From Streptacidiphilus sp. P02-A3a (GTDB lineage: Bacteria > Actinomycetota > Actinomycetes > Streptomycetales > Streptomycetaceae), in contig NZ_CP048289.1 in assembly GCF_014084105.1 (NCBI RefSeq), positions 2,365,922 to 2,429,921 of the forward strand: a stretch of DNA of 64,000 bases. Direction: 5' to 3'. Below, in pieces: positions 34,950-43,616 of the stretch; position 1 is the first letter of the stretch; every line of letters starts with the position of its first letter. The notes below the pieces were generated by a model. The model made no database searches. It was not told the DNA's origin and saw nothing but the letters and a program-made list of their open reading frames with translations. The translations under genes were made by a program, and so were the position numbers.

Positions 34950-35121
34950 CTGTCTGTCCCCCAGAAACGGATGCGGGTGCCGAGAGCAGGCCCAGGAATT
35001 TCACCGAGAACGCGCGGAGGCAGCTGCCGCACTCCCAACTGCCGTGCCCACCGGCCTCGCTGGGGCGCAGATCCTGGTCGCCGCAGTAGGGGCAGTGGAA
35101 CGGGGCGGCGCGTTCGCTCAT
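34933..35121 (-). CDS. Small zinc-ribbon protein of the sulfur cluster
   Basis: A 62-aa protein with two CxxC pairs, CPYCGDQD and WECGSCLRAF, forming a treble-clef or rubredoxin-like zinc ribbon. Its ATG overlaps the cysI stop (ATGA) and its end overlaps the cysH start, so it is locked between the two reductase genes. I recall a similar small gene between cysI and cysH in other streptomycetes. No function is known to me; roles in electron delivery to CysI/CysH or metal-cluster assembly are guesses from position. Confidence 0.85.
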   Translation of the reverse strand: MSERAAPFHCPYCGDQDLRPSEAGGHGSWECGSCLRAFSVKFLGLLSAPASVSGGQTDDRTD

Positions 35122-36827
35122 GCCAGTGCTCCCTCGTCCGCGCGCAGTGCCCACTCGGCGAAGCGCTCGCCCTCGGCGCGCTGCTCGTCGAAGCGGCGCA
35201 GTACCCGCTCGACGTAGTCGGGCAGTTCGTCGGCGGTGACCTTGAGGCCGCGCACCTTGCGGCCGAAGCCCGCGGTGAAGCCGAGGCTGCCGCCGAGGTG
35301 CACCTGGTAGCCCTCGACCTGCTGGCCCTGGCTGTTCAGCACCAGCTGGCCCTTGAGGCCGATGTCGCCGGTCTGGATCCGGGCGCAGGCGTTGGGGCAG
35401 CCGTTCAGGTTGATGCTGATCGGCTGGTCGAACTCGGGCAGCCGCTGCTCCAGTTCGGCGATCAGGTGCTGCGCGCGGCCCTTGGTCTCGACGATGGCGA
35501 GCTTGCAGAACTCGATGCCGGTGCAGGCGATGGTGCCGCGCCGGAACGGGGAGGGCTTTACCTGGAAGTCCAGCGCCTCCAGCGCGGCGACCAGCGCGTC
35601 GACCTGGTCGGCCTCGACGTCCAGCACGATCATCTTCTGCTCGACCGTGGTGCGCAGCCGGTCGGAGCCGTGGGCGGCGGCGACGTCGGCGATCTTCGCC
35701 AGCTGCGCGCCGTCGACCCGGCCGACCTTGGGCGCGAAGCCGACGTAGAAGCGGCCGTCGTTCTGCGGGTGGACGCCGACGTGGTCGCGCCACCGGGTGC
35801 TGGGCTCGGCCGGGGCCGGGCCGTCGACCAGCTTGTACTTCAGGTACTCGTCCTCCAGCACCTGGCGGAACTTCTCGGGCCCCCAGTCGGCCATCAGGAA
35901 CTTGAGCCGGGCGCGGGTGCGCAGCCGCCGGTAGCCGTAGTCGCGGAAGATGCCGACCACGCCCGCCCAGACGTCCGCCACCTCGTCCAGCGGCACCCAG
36001 GCGCCGAGGCGCTCGGCCAGCCGGGGGTTGGTGGACAGGCCGCCGCCGACCCACAGGTCGAAGCCGGGGCCGTGCTCCGGGTGGACCACGCCGACGAAGG
36101 CGATGTCGTTGATCTCGTGCACGACGTCCTGCACCGGCGAGCCGGAGACCGCGGTCTTGAACTTCCGCGGCAGGTTCGAGAACTCCTGGTTGCCGATGTA
36201 GCGGCGGTGGATCTCGTCCACGGCCGGGGTGCCGTCGATGATCTCGTCCTGGGCGATGCCGGCCACCGGCGAACCGATGATCACCCGGGGGCAGTCGCCG
36301 CAGGCCTCGGTGGTGGACAGGCCGACGGCCTCCAGCTTCTGCCAGATCGCCGGGACGTCCTCGATCCGGATCCAGTGCAGCTGGATGTTCTGCCGGTCGG
36401 TGATGTCGGCGGTGCCCCGGGCGTAGGTCTCGGAGACCTCGCCGATGGCGCGCAGCTGAGCGGTGGTCAGCCGGCCGCCGTCGATCCGGACCCGGAGCAT
36501 GAAGTACTCGTCCTCCAGCTCGTGCGGCTCCAGGATCGCGGTCTTGCCGCCGTCGATCCCCGCCTTGCGCTGGGTGTACAGCCCCCACCAGCGCATCCGC
36601 CCGCGCAGGTCGTTCGGGTCGATCGAGTCGAAGCCGAGCTTGGAGTAGATCGTCTCAATGCGTGTCCGCACGTTGAGACCGTCGTCGTCCCGCTTGAACT
36701 GCTCGTTGCCGTTCAACGGGGTGAAGTGCCCCATGCCCCACTGGCCCTCACCGCGGTGGCGGGTGACCTTGCGGGTCGCCGCCGGGCGGCGCGCGGAGGC
36801 GTCGTCTTGGGTCGGGTCGGTGGCCAT
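35118..36827 (-). CDS. cysI: Ferredoxin-dependent sulfite reductase (NirA/CysI type)
   Basis: Siroheme and [4Fe-4S] enzyme (569 aa) reducing sulfite to sulfide with six electrons, probably from ferredoxin. Cluster ligands are Cys435/Cys441 in CTGIEFC and Cys477/Cys481 in NGCPNAC, the CX5C...CX3C pattern. The siroheme-contacting segment TEACGDCPRVIIGSP is at about 173-187. Two pseudo-symmetric ferrite-reductase halves are seen. It is the first large gene of the cluster, 158 bp behind the leader peptide. Confidence 0.94.
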   Translation of the reverse strand: MATDPTQDDASARRPAATRKVTRHRGEGQWGMGHFTPLNGNEQFKRDDDGLNVRTRIETIYSKLGFDSIDPNDLRGRMRWWGLYTQRKAGIDGGKTAILEPHELEDEYFMLRVRIDGGRLTTAQLRAIGEVSETYARGTADITDRQNIQLHWIRIEDVPAIWQKLEAVGLSTTEACGDCPRVIIGSPVAGIAQDEIIDGTPAVDEIHRRYIGNQEFSNLPRKFKTAVSGSPVQDVVHEINDIAFVGVVHPEHGPGFDLWVGGGLSTNPRLAERLGAWVPLDEVADVWAGVVGIFRDYGYRRLRTRARLKFLMADWGPEKFRQVLEDEYLKYKLVDGPAPAEPSTRWRDHVGVHPQNDGRFYVGFAPKVGRVDGAQLAKIADVAAAHGSDRLRTTVEQKMIVLDVEADQVDALVAALEALDFQVKPSPFRRGTIACTGIEFCKLAIVETKGRAQHLIAELEQRLPEFDQPISINLNGCPNACARIQTGDIGLKGQLVLNSQGQQVEGYQVHLGGSLGFTAGFGRKVRGLKVTADELPDYVERVLRRFDEQRAEGERFAEWALRADEGALA

Positions 36828-36985
36828 GGGCGCAGTCCTTCGGCAAGAGGCAGGGGGCCTGGTGGTATTCGTCGGAGCCTGGTCCGCGCGACGGCAGCGA
36901 GCAGCTCGGAGCCGCGGTGCCGGCGGGTGGCGGCCTGGTCAGACCTGGTCGGCGGAGCGATTGCAGGCGGTGAACGGCAGGGGCT

Positions 36986-37069
36986 TCAGGACGCCGGACA
37001 GATGGCGCTGGACATGCGGCCGAGGTCGACGTGGAGTCGACCGACCAGGGAAGTTCCGGCACCAGACAT
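36986..37069 (-). CDS. Cysteine-containing leader peptide upstream of cysI
   Basis: A 27-codon frame on the minus strand, starting MSGAGTSLVG and continuing RLHVDLGRMSSAICPAS to a TGA. The core HVDLGRMSSAIC matches a short leader-peptide family I know from sulfur-metabolism genes of actinomycetes (typically R-H-V-D-L then S-S-A-x-C). Such uORFs are thought to sense cysteine supply by ribosome stalling or termination at the C-terminal Cys codon. It sits 158 bp before cysI. It is too short for routine gene calling. Confidence 0.85.
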   Translation of the reverse strand: MSGAGTSLVGRLHVDLGRMSSAICPAS

Positions 37070-37099
37070 GGCAGAAGCGTCGCACGTAGAGCTTTCTGT

Positions 37100-37115
37100 C
37101 GTCCACAAGCGTCCA
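37100..37115 (-). promoter_or_regulatory. Direct repeat upstream of the cys leader
   Basis: On the minus strand TGGACG-N4-TGGACG, two copies one helical turn apart, 31-46 bp before the leader-peptide start. It is well placed as an activator or repressor site for the sulfur operon; no clear -10/-35 pair could be assigned. Confidence 0.4.
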
Positions 37116-37147
37116 GAATGCGAACAAAAGTGTTTCAGATGATGAGA

Positions 37148-38812
37148 TCAGGCGGTGGTTGCGCCGGTCCGGGGCCGGGCGCGGTCGACTATCCCGGCCA
37201 ACGAGGCGGCGGCCGAGGCCGGTAGCGTGCCGAAGGTCGAGCCCCAGTCGCCGCCCAGACGCGAGGCGCAGAAGGCGTCCGCTACCGGAGCGGGCGCGTG
37301 CCGCAGCAGCAGCGAACCCTGGAGCAGCAGCGCCAGCCGCTCCACCACCCGGCGGGCCCGCAGTTCCAGGCCGTCCGCCAGGGCCGGGTCGGCGAGCTCG
37401 GCCAGCAGTTCCTTGAGCGCGGCGTCGAAGGAGCGGTCCACCCCCTCGGCCAGTCGCAGCTCGGCGGTGAACGCCGCCACCGCGCGCGGCTCGCGGGTCA
37501 GCACCCGCAGCACGTCGAGCGCGTTGACGTTGCCCGAGCCCTCCCAGACCGAGTTCAGCGGCGACTCGCGGAACAGCCGGGGCATCCCCGACTCCTCCAC
37601 GTAGCCGTTCCCGCCCAGGCACTCCAGCGCCTCGGCGGCGACCACCGGGCAGCGCTTCGTTATCCAGTATTTGGACACCGCGACCGCCATCCGGCGGAAG
37701 TCGCGCTCCTGCGGGGTGTCCAGGTCGAAGGACGCGGCCAGCCGCAGCGCGGTGGCGGTCGCCGCCTCCGACTCCAGCGCCAGGTCCGCCAGCACGTTCC
37801 GCATCAGCGGCTTGTCGATCAGCGGCCCGCCGAAGGCGGCCCGGTACGCCGCGTGGTGGGTGGCCTGCGCCACCGCCTGCCGCATCAGCGAGGCCGAGCC
37901 GAGCACGCAGTCCATCCGGGTCGCCGCCACCATCTCGATGATGGTGGCCACCCCGCGCCCCTCCTCACCCAGCAGCTGCGCCCAGGTGCCGTCGAACTCC
38001 ACCTCGGAGGAGGCGTTGGAGCGGTTGCCCAGCTTGTCCTTGAGCCGCTGGACCAGGAAGGTGTTGCGGCTGCCGTCCGGCAGCACCCGGGGCAGCACGA
38101 AGCAGCTCAGCCCGCCGGGGGCCTGCGCCAGCACCAGGAAGACGTCCGACATGGGCGCGGAGCAGAACCACTTGTGCCCGGTCAGCAGGTACTCCCCGGC
38201 CGCCGCCAGCGGCTCCGCCCGGGTGGTGTTGGCGCGGACGTCGGAGCCGCCCTGCTTCTCGGTCATGCCCATCCCGGCCAGGCACCCGGCCTTGTCCTGC
38301 GGCGGCAGCAGCCCCGGCTGGTACCGGCGGGAGGTCAGCCGGGGCACCCACTGCGCGGCCAGCGCCGGGTCGGTGCGCAGCGCGGGCACCGCGGCGTGGG
38401 TCATCGACACCGGACAGCCGTGCCCGGACTCCGCCTGCGACCAGACCAGGAAGCCCGCCGCCCGGCGCAGGTGGCCGTCCGGCCTGGTCCAGGCGTCGCC
38501 GGTGAGCCCGGCCGCGGCGGCGGTGGTCAGCAGCGAGTGCCAGGCGGGGTGGAACTCGACCTCGTCGATCCGGTTGCCGTAGCGGTCGTGGGTGCGCAGC
38601 ACCGGTTCGTTGGCGTTGGCCTGCTCGCCCCACAGCCGCGCCTCGGCGGACCCGGCGGTCCGGCCCAGCCCGCCCAACTCGGCGGTGATCTCCGCGAGCC
38701 GCCGCGGCGCGGCATACCGGGCCACGCCCTCGGACAGGGCGCGGTCGGCGCCGAAGACGTCGTAGCCGACGAGCGGCGGGACCTGGTTGCTGACGCTGTG
38801 GGTGGTCGCCAT
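37148..38812 (-). CDS. AidB-like acyl-CoA dehydrogenase family protein
   Basis: A 554-aa FAD protein of the acyl-CoA dehydrogenase fold. The N-terminal helical extension with DEVEFHPAWHSLL, the GMGMTEKQGGSDVRANTT flavin segment, and ECLGGNGYVEESGMPRLFRE near the catalytic region are typical of AidB, the DNA-alkylation-response member, rather than of beta-oxidation enzymes. AidB is reported to bind DNA and protect it against alkylating agents. The ATG at 38812 has a G-rich ribosome site. It lies on the same strand as, but upstream of, the cys operon. Confidence 0.87.
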   Translation of the reverse strand: MATTHSVSNQVPPLVGYDVFGADRALSEGVARYAAPRRLAEITAELGGLGRTAGSAEARLWGEQANANEPVLRTHDRYGNRIDEVEFHPAWHSLLTTAAAAGLTGDAWTRPDGHLRRAAGFLVWSQAESGHGCPVSMTHAAVPALRTDPALAAQWVPRLTSRRYQPGLLPPQDKAGCLAGMGMTEKQGGSDVRANTTRAEPLAAAGEYLLTGHKWFCSAPMSDVFLVLAQAPGGLSCFVLPRVLPDGSRNTFLVQRLKDKLGNRSNASSEVEFDGTWAQLLGEEGRGVATIIEMVAATRMDCVLGSASLMRQAVAQATHHAAYRAAFGGPLIDKPLMRNVLADLALESEAATATALRLAASFDLDTPQERDFRRMAVAVSKYWITKRCPVVAAEALECLGGNGYVEESGMPRLFRESPLNSVWEGSGNVNALDVLRVLTREPRAVAAFTAELRLAEGVDRSFDAALKELLAELADPALADGLELRARRVVERLALLLQGSLLLRHAPAPVADAFCASRLGGDWGSTFGTLPASAAASLAGIVDRARPRTGATTA

Positions 38813-38876
38813 GCCCCCACCGTAGGCGGGTGGGGCCGCGAGTTCCACACCATCGGGCAGACCGGGGCCGAGTCCG

Positions 38877-39626
38877 TCAGTGCGGGTGCGCGGTGGCGTA
38901 GGCGGCGATGTAGCCGAGGGCGTTCGTCGCCCAGTGCATCCCCATCGGCGCCAGCAGGCTGGAGCTGCGCCGCCGCAGCTCGCAGAAGACCGCGCCGCCG
39001 AGGCCGGTGAAGACCACCGCGGCGGCGTCGGCGACGATCGCGCCCACCGGGGAGCTGCCGAACACCGGGGTCAGCGCGGGCTTCTCGGTGGCCAGGTGCA
39101 GCGAGGGCAGGATGTGCCACAGGCCGAACAGGAACGAGGACACCCCGGTCGCCCAGAGCGTCCCGTGGCGCCGCCGGACCAGCCCGTACAGGGTGCCCCG
39201 GAACGCGAACTCCTCCAGCAGCACCGTCCCGAAGGGGACGTAGAACAGCACCTTGGCGGCCAGCTCGCCGCCGCTCAGGGCGTTGTTCCGCTGGTCCGCG
39301 AACAGGTCGCGGGTGACCGGCAGCAGCGCCCCGGCCAGGTACACCGCGCCCACCACGCCGATGATCGACAGCGCCCAGGCCGCGCCCCGGGCCAGCGTGC
39401 CCCGGGCCAGGCCCAACTCGGTCCGGCCGCCCCCGGCCCAGCGGACCAGGCCGTACAGCACCACGACGGTGAGCGCGCCGGTCAGCAGGCCCCAGGAGTT
39501 GAACCAGCGGTTGTTCGACAGGTTGGTGACGACCAGCACCAGCACCGCCGCGACCGTGGCCAGGTCGGTCCGGTCGCGGAGGCTGAAGCGCCCGTGCGGT
39601 CCGGCGCCGTCCAGCGGCCTGCTCAC
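38877..39626 (-). CDS. CPBP-family intramembrane metalloprotease
   Basis: A 249-aa membrane protein with the three CPBP (CAAX/Abi) motifs: EEFAFRG (EExxxR), FLFGLWH (FxxxH) and HWATNA. About seven helices are predicted from hydrophobic runs. Members are glutamate-type intramembrane proteases or immunity-like proteins. Its GTG start overlaps the stop of the membrane hydrolase gene (GTGA), so the two are co-translated. Confidence 0.87.
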   Translation of the reverse strand: MSRPLDGAGPHGRFSLRDRTDLATVAAVLVLVVTNLSNNRWFNSWGLLTGALTVVVLYGLVRWAGGGRTELGLARGTLARGAAWALSIIGVVGAVYLAGALLPVTRDLFADQRNNALSGGELAAKVLFYVPFGTVLLEEFAFRGTLYGLVRRRHGTLWATGVSSFLFGLWHILPSLHLATEKPALTPVFGSSPVGAIVADAAAVVFTGLGGAVFCELRRRSSSLLAPMGMHWATNALGYIAAYATAHPH

Positions 39627-41374
39627 CGCTGCACCCGGGACGCCATCAGCCGCTCCAGCCGGGCGGTGTCGCCCACCGTCCAGCCCGGCGGCGGGACCAC
39701 CGCCGCCCAGCCGGTGGCGGGCATGGTGCCGTAGCGGTGGCCGTGGTTGTCCGGCACCCCGTTCGCGTCCACCAGGTCGCAGGCCACCTGCCAGAAGGTG
39801 ATCAGCGGGTACCAGCGCATCGCCGAGGAGACGTCCGCCGCCCGGGGCCGGTCCAGCCAGTCCGGACGGTGCACGGCCAGGCCGGGCGACCACCAGACGA
39901 TCGGGTCCGAGCCGTTCTGCAGGTACAGCGTGCGCGGCGGGTCCCAGGGACCGGCCGGGAGGTCCAGGTCGGCCGGGAACTGGGCGAAGCGGACGGTCGC
40001 GCCGCCGCCGACGACCGGACGCCAGGCCGGGCTGCCCGGCGTGCGCTCGGCGGTGAGCCGCTTCCACATCGGGTTGTCGTAGGTCGGGCCGACCAGCAGC
40101 GCGCCGTCGGTGCGGGCGCTGAGCTCCGCCAGGCTGCCGTGGAAGGCCTGCTCGGTGGCGTAGGAGCCGAGGCTCTCGCCGAAGACCACCAGCTTGGGCC
40201 GGTCGGCCGGGGGCAGTGTGGACCACTTGGCGTACACCGCGTCGAACAGCGCCCTGCCCGCGTCCGCCGCCTCGTCCTCGGTCAGCACCGACACCCAGCT
40301 CGGCAGGTACGAGTACTGCACCGCGACCAGCGCGCTGTCGCCGCCGTACATGAACTCCAGCGGGGCGGTGGTCTGCGGGTTGACCCAGCCGCTGCCGGTG
40401 GTGGCCATCACCGCCAGCACCTTGCGGCCGAAGCCGCCGGTGCGCTCCAGCTCCGACACCGCCAGCGCGGCCCGTCCGGCCAGCGTGTCGGCGGCCCGCA
40501 GCCCGACGTACACCCGGACCGGGTCCATCGCCGGGCGCCCGCTGAAGTCCGCCAGCTCCGCCCGGGTCGGCGCCTCGCCGACGAAGTTCCGGCCCTGGAA
40601 GCCGAGGCTGTCCCAGGACTCGGCGGAGGCGGGACTGCCGGACAGGGTCGGCAGCCGCGGCTGGACGATGCCCGGACGGGTGCCGCTGTCGGCCAGCGAG
40701 GCGGCGTTCTCGGCCACGTCCAGCGCGGCGGACAGCAGGAAGCCCTGCACCACGCCGACGGTGACGAACGCCAGCACCACCACACCCACCCCGTAGCCCA
40801 CCGCCCTGGGCAGGTACGGCGACAGGAGGCGGGCGATCAGCCCGGTGGCCAGCCGCAGCAGCCGGGCGAGCAGCACCAGCAGGCCGCCCACCAGCAGCGC
40901 CACCAGCGGTACCGCCGTCCAGCCGAGCCACGGCACGTGCGCCGACAGCGACACCGCCCGGCGCACGTCCTCCTGCCAGCGGGCGCTGAACGCGGTCACC
41001 ACGACCACCCCGGCCAGTCCGACGGCGGCCAGCAGCCACCAGGCCGTCCGCCGCAGCCGGGGATCGTCCGGCCGGTCCCGCCACAGCCGCCACAGTCGGC
41101 CGACCAGGTAGCCGAGGAGGGCCCCGGCCGCGTAGCCGATCACCGCCGTCACCCCGGCGCACAGCCCCTGGAGCCACCAGGCCCGGGGCAGCAGCGACGG
41201 GGTCAGCGAGACCGAGTAGCACAGCAGTGCCCCGGCGACGGCGCCCCAGGACGGCGCGCGGCGCACCACCCGCAGCCGCGCCGCCGGCCGCCGCCGTCGG
41301 CCGCGCGGCGCGCCGCCGCCCTCGGGAGTCCGGCCGTCGCGCCAGGGCGTCGACCCGTGCGGCTCACTCGACAA
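39623..41374 (-). CDS. Membrane-anchored alpha/beta hydrolase (DUF2319/Abhydrolase_9)
   Basis: A 583-aa protein: a basic N-terminus, about five helices in residues 40-215, then an extracytoplasmic alpha/beta hydrolase domain with the nucleophile elbow FGESLGSYA. This two-part layout is the Abhydrolase_9_N plus Abhydrolase_9 architecture of actinobacteria. Natural substrate is unknown; lipid or ester hydrolysis at the membrane is likely. Coupled to the downstream CPBP protease, suggesting shared membrane work. Confidence 0.87.
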   Translation of the reverse strand: MSSEPHGSTPWRDGRTPEGGGAPRGRRRRPAARLRVVRRAPSWGAVAGALLCYSVSLTPSLLPRAWWLQGLCAGVTAVIGYAAGALLGYLVGRLWRLWRDRPDDPRLRRTAWWLLAAVGLAGVVVVTAFSARWQEDVRRAVSLSAHVPWLGWTAVPLVALLVGGLLVLLARLLRLATGLIARLLSPYLPRAVGYGVGVVVLAFVTVGVVQGFLLSAALDVAENAASLADSGTRPGIVQPRLPTLSGSPASAESWDSLGFQGRNFVGEAPTRAELADFSGRPAMDPVRVYVGLRAADTLAGRAALAVSELERTGGFGRKVLAVMATTGSGWVNPQTTAPLEFMYGGDSALVAVQYSYLPSWVSVLTEDEAADAGRALFDAVYAKWSTLPPADRPKLVVFGESLGSYATEQAFHGSLAELSARTDGALLVGPTYDNPMWKRLTAERTPGSPAWRPVVGGGATVRFAQFPADLDLPAGPWDPPRTLYLQNGSDPIVWWSPGLAVHRPDWLDRPRAADVSSAMRWYPLITFWQVACDLVDANGVPDNHGHRYGTMPATGWAAVVPPPGWTVGDTARLERLMASRVQR

Positions 41375-41409
41375 CCCGTCCTCCTCTGCGCTCCTCCGCT
41401 GCCGACGAG

Positions 41410-42051
41410 TCAGTACCGCTGGGCCTGGGCGACCTTGGGGACCAGCGCCGTCGCCGCGGGTTCTCGGCTGAAGGCCACCGGGGTCGCGGTCCGGCCCGCC
41501 GCCAGGTCCTGCGCCCCGACGACCGCGGTGTCCACGGTCCTGCCGGAGCTGTCGTCGAAGTCGATCTTCACGGCGTAGGAGGCGGTCGCCCCGCTGTGGT
41601 TGGTGATGTTCACGACCACCGCGTGCAGCCCGCCGGAACTCGCCGTCGGTACCCCGGTGAGCTTCACGTCACCGGTGGCGTTGCCCGCCCCGGAGACCGA
41701 GCCCAGCGCCGCCACCGCCGCCTGGCTGGCCTTCGCCCCCGCCGCCGAGACCGAGGCCTCGAACGAGGACGCGGCGGCCGCCGCCGAGGACGCCCGGTCC
41801 GAGGCCGAGGCGACGGCGGACGCGGCCTTGGACGCCAGCGCCGACGGCGGCTCGCCGGAGAACCCGGCGGTCGCCGACGACAGCGCCGAGGCCAGCGACG
41901 AGGCCTCGGCCGAGGCGCCGCTCGACCCGTTGCCCGAACTCCCGCACGCCGACAGGGCCGTCAGTCCGCCCGCGGCCAGCACTACTGCCGCCGCCATCGC
42001 CAGCCGACCGCGACCGGCCGGAGCGGCAGCCCGCCCCTCAATCCTTCTCAC
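41410..42051 (-). CDS. Putative lipoprotein with Ala/Ser-rich helical region
   Basis: A 213-aa exported protein. After a basic start, the hydrophobic core LAMAAAVVLAAGGL leads to the lipobox LSAC. Residues about 50-125 are almost only Ala, Ser, Gly, Glu and Lys, probably a long helix or linker; the last 85 residues form a beta-rich domain (AVVVNITNHSGATASYAVKIDFDD) like FxLYD/DUF4352-type extracellular modules. The start is uncertain: GTG at 42051 is favoured because GAGGGCGG precedes it, but GTGs at 42066 and 42072 are in frame. Confidence 0.7.
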   Translation of the reverse strand: MRRIEGRAAAPAGRGRLAMAAAVVLAAGGLTALSACGSSGNGSSGASAEASSLASALSSATAGFSGEPPSALASKAASAVASASDRASSAAAAASSFEASVSAAGAKASQAAVAALGSVSGAGNATGDVKLTGVPTASSGGLHAVVVNITNHSGATASYAVKIDFDDSSGRTVDTAVVGAQDLAAGRTATPVAFSREPAATALVPKVAQAQRY

Positions 42052-42213
42052 CAGGTCCGCCCTCACGTCCACGGCCCCGGTCCGCCCGGGCCTCCTGCCA
42101 CCACCGTGGGCGGCCGCGGGCCGCCCCGCGAGCCGGACTGGTCCGTCCGGTGCACGACCGCCGCCGACGGCCAGTGCCGAGGTCCGGCCACCGGGTTGGA
42201 TACGCTCACGGGT

Positions 42214-43452
42214 GTGCAGTCAGCAGGTGAACCTTCACGAACGTCCCGTCACCGGGCGCGGCGTTCCCGTCGCTCGGCCAGGCGCGGGCGCGGCTCCGCG
42301 TACCTGAGCATCGGCTGGACGCTGATCAAGGACACCACCAACACCTGCATGGAGTACCGGGTCACCGGGCTCGCCGCCGAGGTCGCGTTCTTCACGCTGA
42401 TGTCCGTGCCGCCGCTGCTGCTGTGCGTCGCGGGCACCCTCGGCTACCTGAGCTCCGCCACCATCCAGGTGGTCGAGACCGACATCCTGAACGCGGCCGG
42501 GGTGGTGCTCTCCCAGTCGTCCATCGACCAGGTGGTCAAACCGCTGCTGCACAGCGTCTTCGCCACCGGCCGCCCGGACCTGATCTCCATCGGCTTCATG
42601 CTGGCGCTGTGGTCGGGCTCGCGGGCGCTGTACGTCTTCGTCGAGACCGTCACCATCATGTACGGGCTGGAGGGCAACCGCGGCATCATCCACACCCGGG
42701 TCCTGTCGCTGGGCCTGTACATAGTGGCGCTGGTCGTCAGCACCATCGTGCTGCCGCTGCTGGTCGCCGGGCCCGGACTGGTGGTCCGGGCGCTCCCGGC
42801 GGCGGCCGGACTGGTCCACGCGCTGTACTGGCCGTCCGCGCTGGTGCTCTCCATCGTCTTCCTGACCACGCTCTACCACGTGTCGGTGCCGGTCCGGACG
42901 CCGTGGAAGGAGGACCTGCCGGGCGCGCTGGCGGCGCTGCTGGTGCTCGCCATCGGCAGCGCCCTGCTGCGGCTGTACCTGGTGCACTCGGTCGAGGGCG
43001 TCACCGTGTACGCCTCGCTGGCGGCGCCGGTCGCGGTGCTGCTGTGGATCGGGGTGACCGCGCTGGCGGTGCTGATCGGCGCGGCGATGAACGCCTCGGT
43101 CGACCGGATGTGGCCCAGCCGCGCCACCGAGCAGGCCCGCGCCGAGAACGAGCGGGCCCGCGAGGAGGCGGCGGCGGAGCTGGTCCGCCGGGCCGAGGCG
43201 CGGCGCGCCGCGGTGCGCAACAAGGCCGCCAACCCGCCGCCGTCGGGCGAGGAGATGGAGGGGGAGGCCCCGGCCGAGTACCCGGAGCGCTGGGCGGACT
43301 TCCTGCCGCCGACCGACCTGCGCCGCCGGATCCAGGCCGGGGGCGTGGAGCACCGGCGGCGGCCCTACCCGCCGCCGGAGGACGACGAGCAGCGCGAGCC
43401 CCGCAAGCGGCGCGGTCGCCGGGACCGGCGGGACGACGAGCCCGGGGCGTAG
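42214..43452 (+). CDS. YihY/BrkB-family membrane protein
   Basis: A 412-aa protein with a basic N-terminus and six helices; EVAFFTLMSVPPLLLC and FMLALWSGSRALYVFVETV are conserved in the YihY (formerly RNase BN) family, as is the WKEDLPGALAALLVL stretch. It is not an RNase; the family is thought to act in envelope homeostasis or transport. A charged, coiled-coil-like C-terminal tail of about 120 residues (ERAREEAAAELVRRAEARR, later DDEQREPRKRR) is probably cytoplasmic. Translation from GTG 42214. Confidence 0.88.
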   Translation: MQSAGEPSRTSRHRARRSRRSARRGRGSAYLSIGWTLIKDTTNTCMEYRVTGLAAEVAFFTLMSVPPLLLCVAGTLGYLSSATIQVVETDILNAAGVVLSQSSIDQVVKPLLHSVFATGRPDLISIGFMLALWSGSRALYVFVETVTIMYGLEGNRGIIHTRVLSLGLYIVALVVSTIVLPLLVAGPGLVVRALPAAAGLVHALYWPSALVLSIVFLTTLYHVSVPVRTPWKEDLPGALAALLVLAIGSALLRLYLVHSVEGVTVYASLAAPVAVLLWIGVTALAVLIGAAMNASVDRMWPSRATEQARAENERAREEAAAELVRRAEARRAAVRNKAANPPPSGEEMEGEAPAEYPERWADFLPPTDLRRRIQAGGVEHRRRPYPPPEDDEQREPRKRRGRRDRRDDEPGA

Positions 43453-43478
43453 CGGGCCGGGCGCGCGGTCGGCGGTGC

Positions 43479-43549
43479 TTTCGGCCGCTTCGGACCGGTT
43501 CGGAACGGTTCGGCCAGTGGTTTCGGCGGCGGTTCGGCGGCGGTTTCGG
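43479..43549. repeat. TTCGG repeats with about 10-bp spacing
   Basis: The gap between the YihY and DUF4230 genes contains six to seven copies of TTCGG; the first four recur at exactly 10-bp intervals (TTCGGACCGG, TTCGGAACGG and relatives), later ones at 11-12 bp. This could be a protein-binding array or simple repeat expansion. Confidence 0.6.
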
Positions 43550-43616
43550 CAGTGCTGGTTTCCGCGTCGGCGGGTAGGCGTATGGCTACGGAACGCCGAC
43601 TGTGAGGGAGAAGCCG

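Noticed and set aside
42240-43452. Annotation of the YihY protein as ribonuclease BN
   Set aside because: That name is historical; the sequence is a multi-helix membrane protein without nuclease residues.
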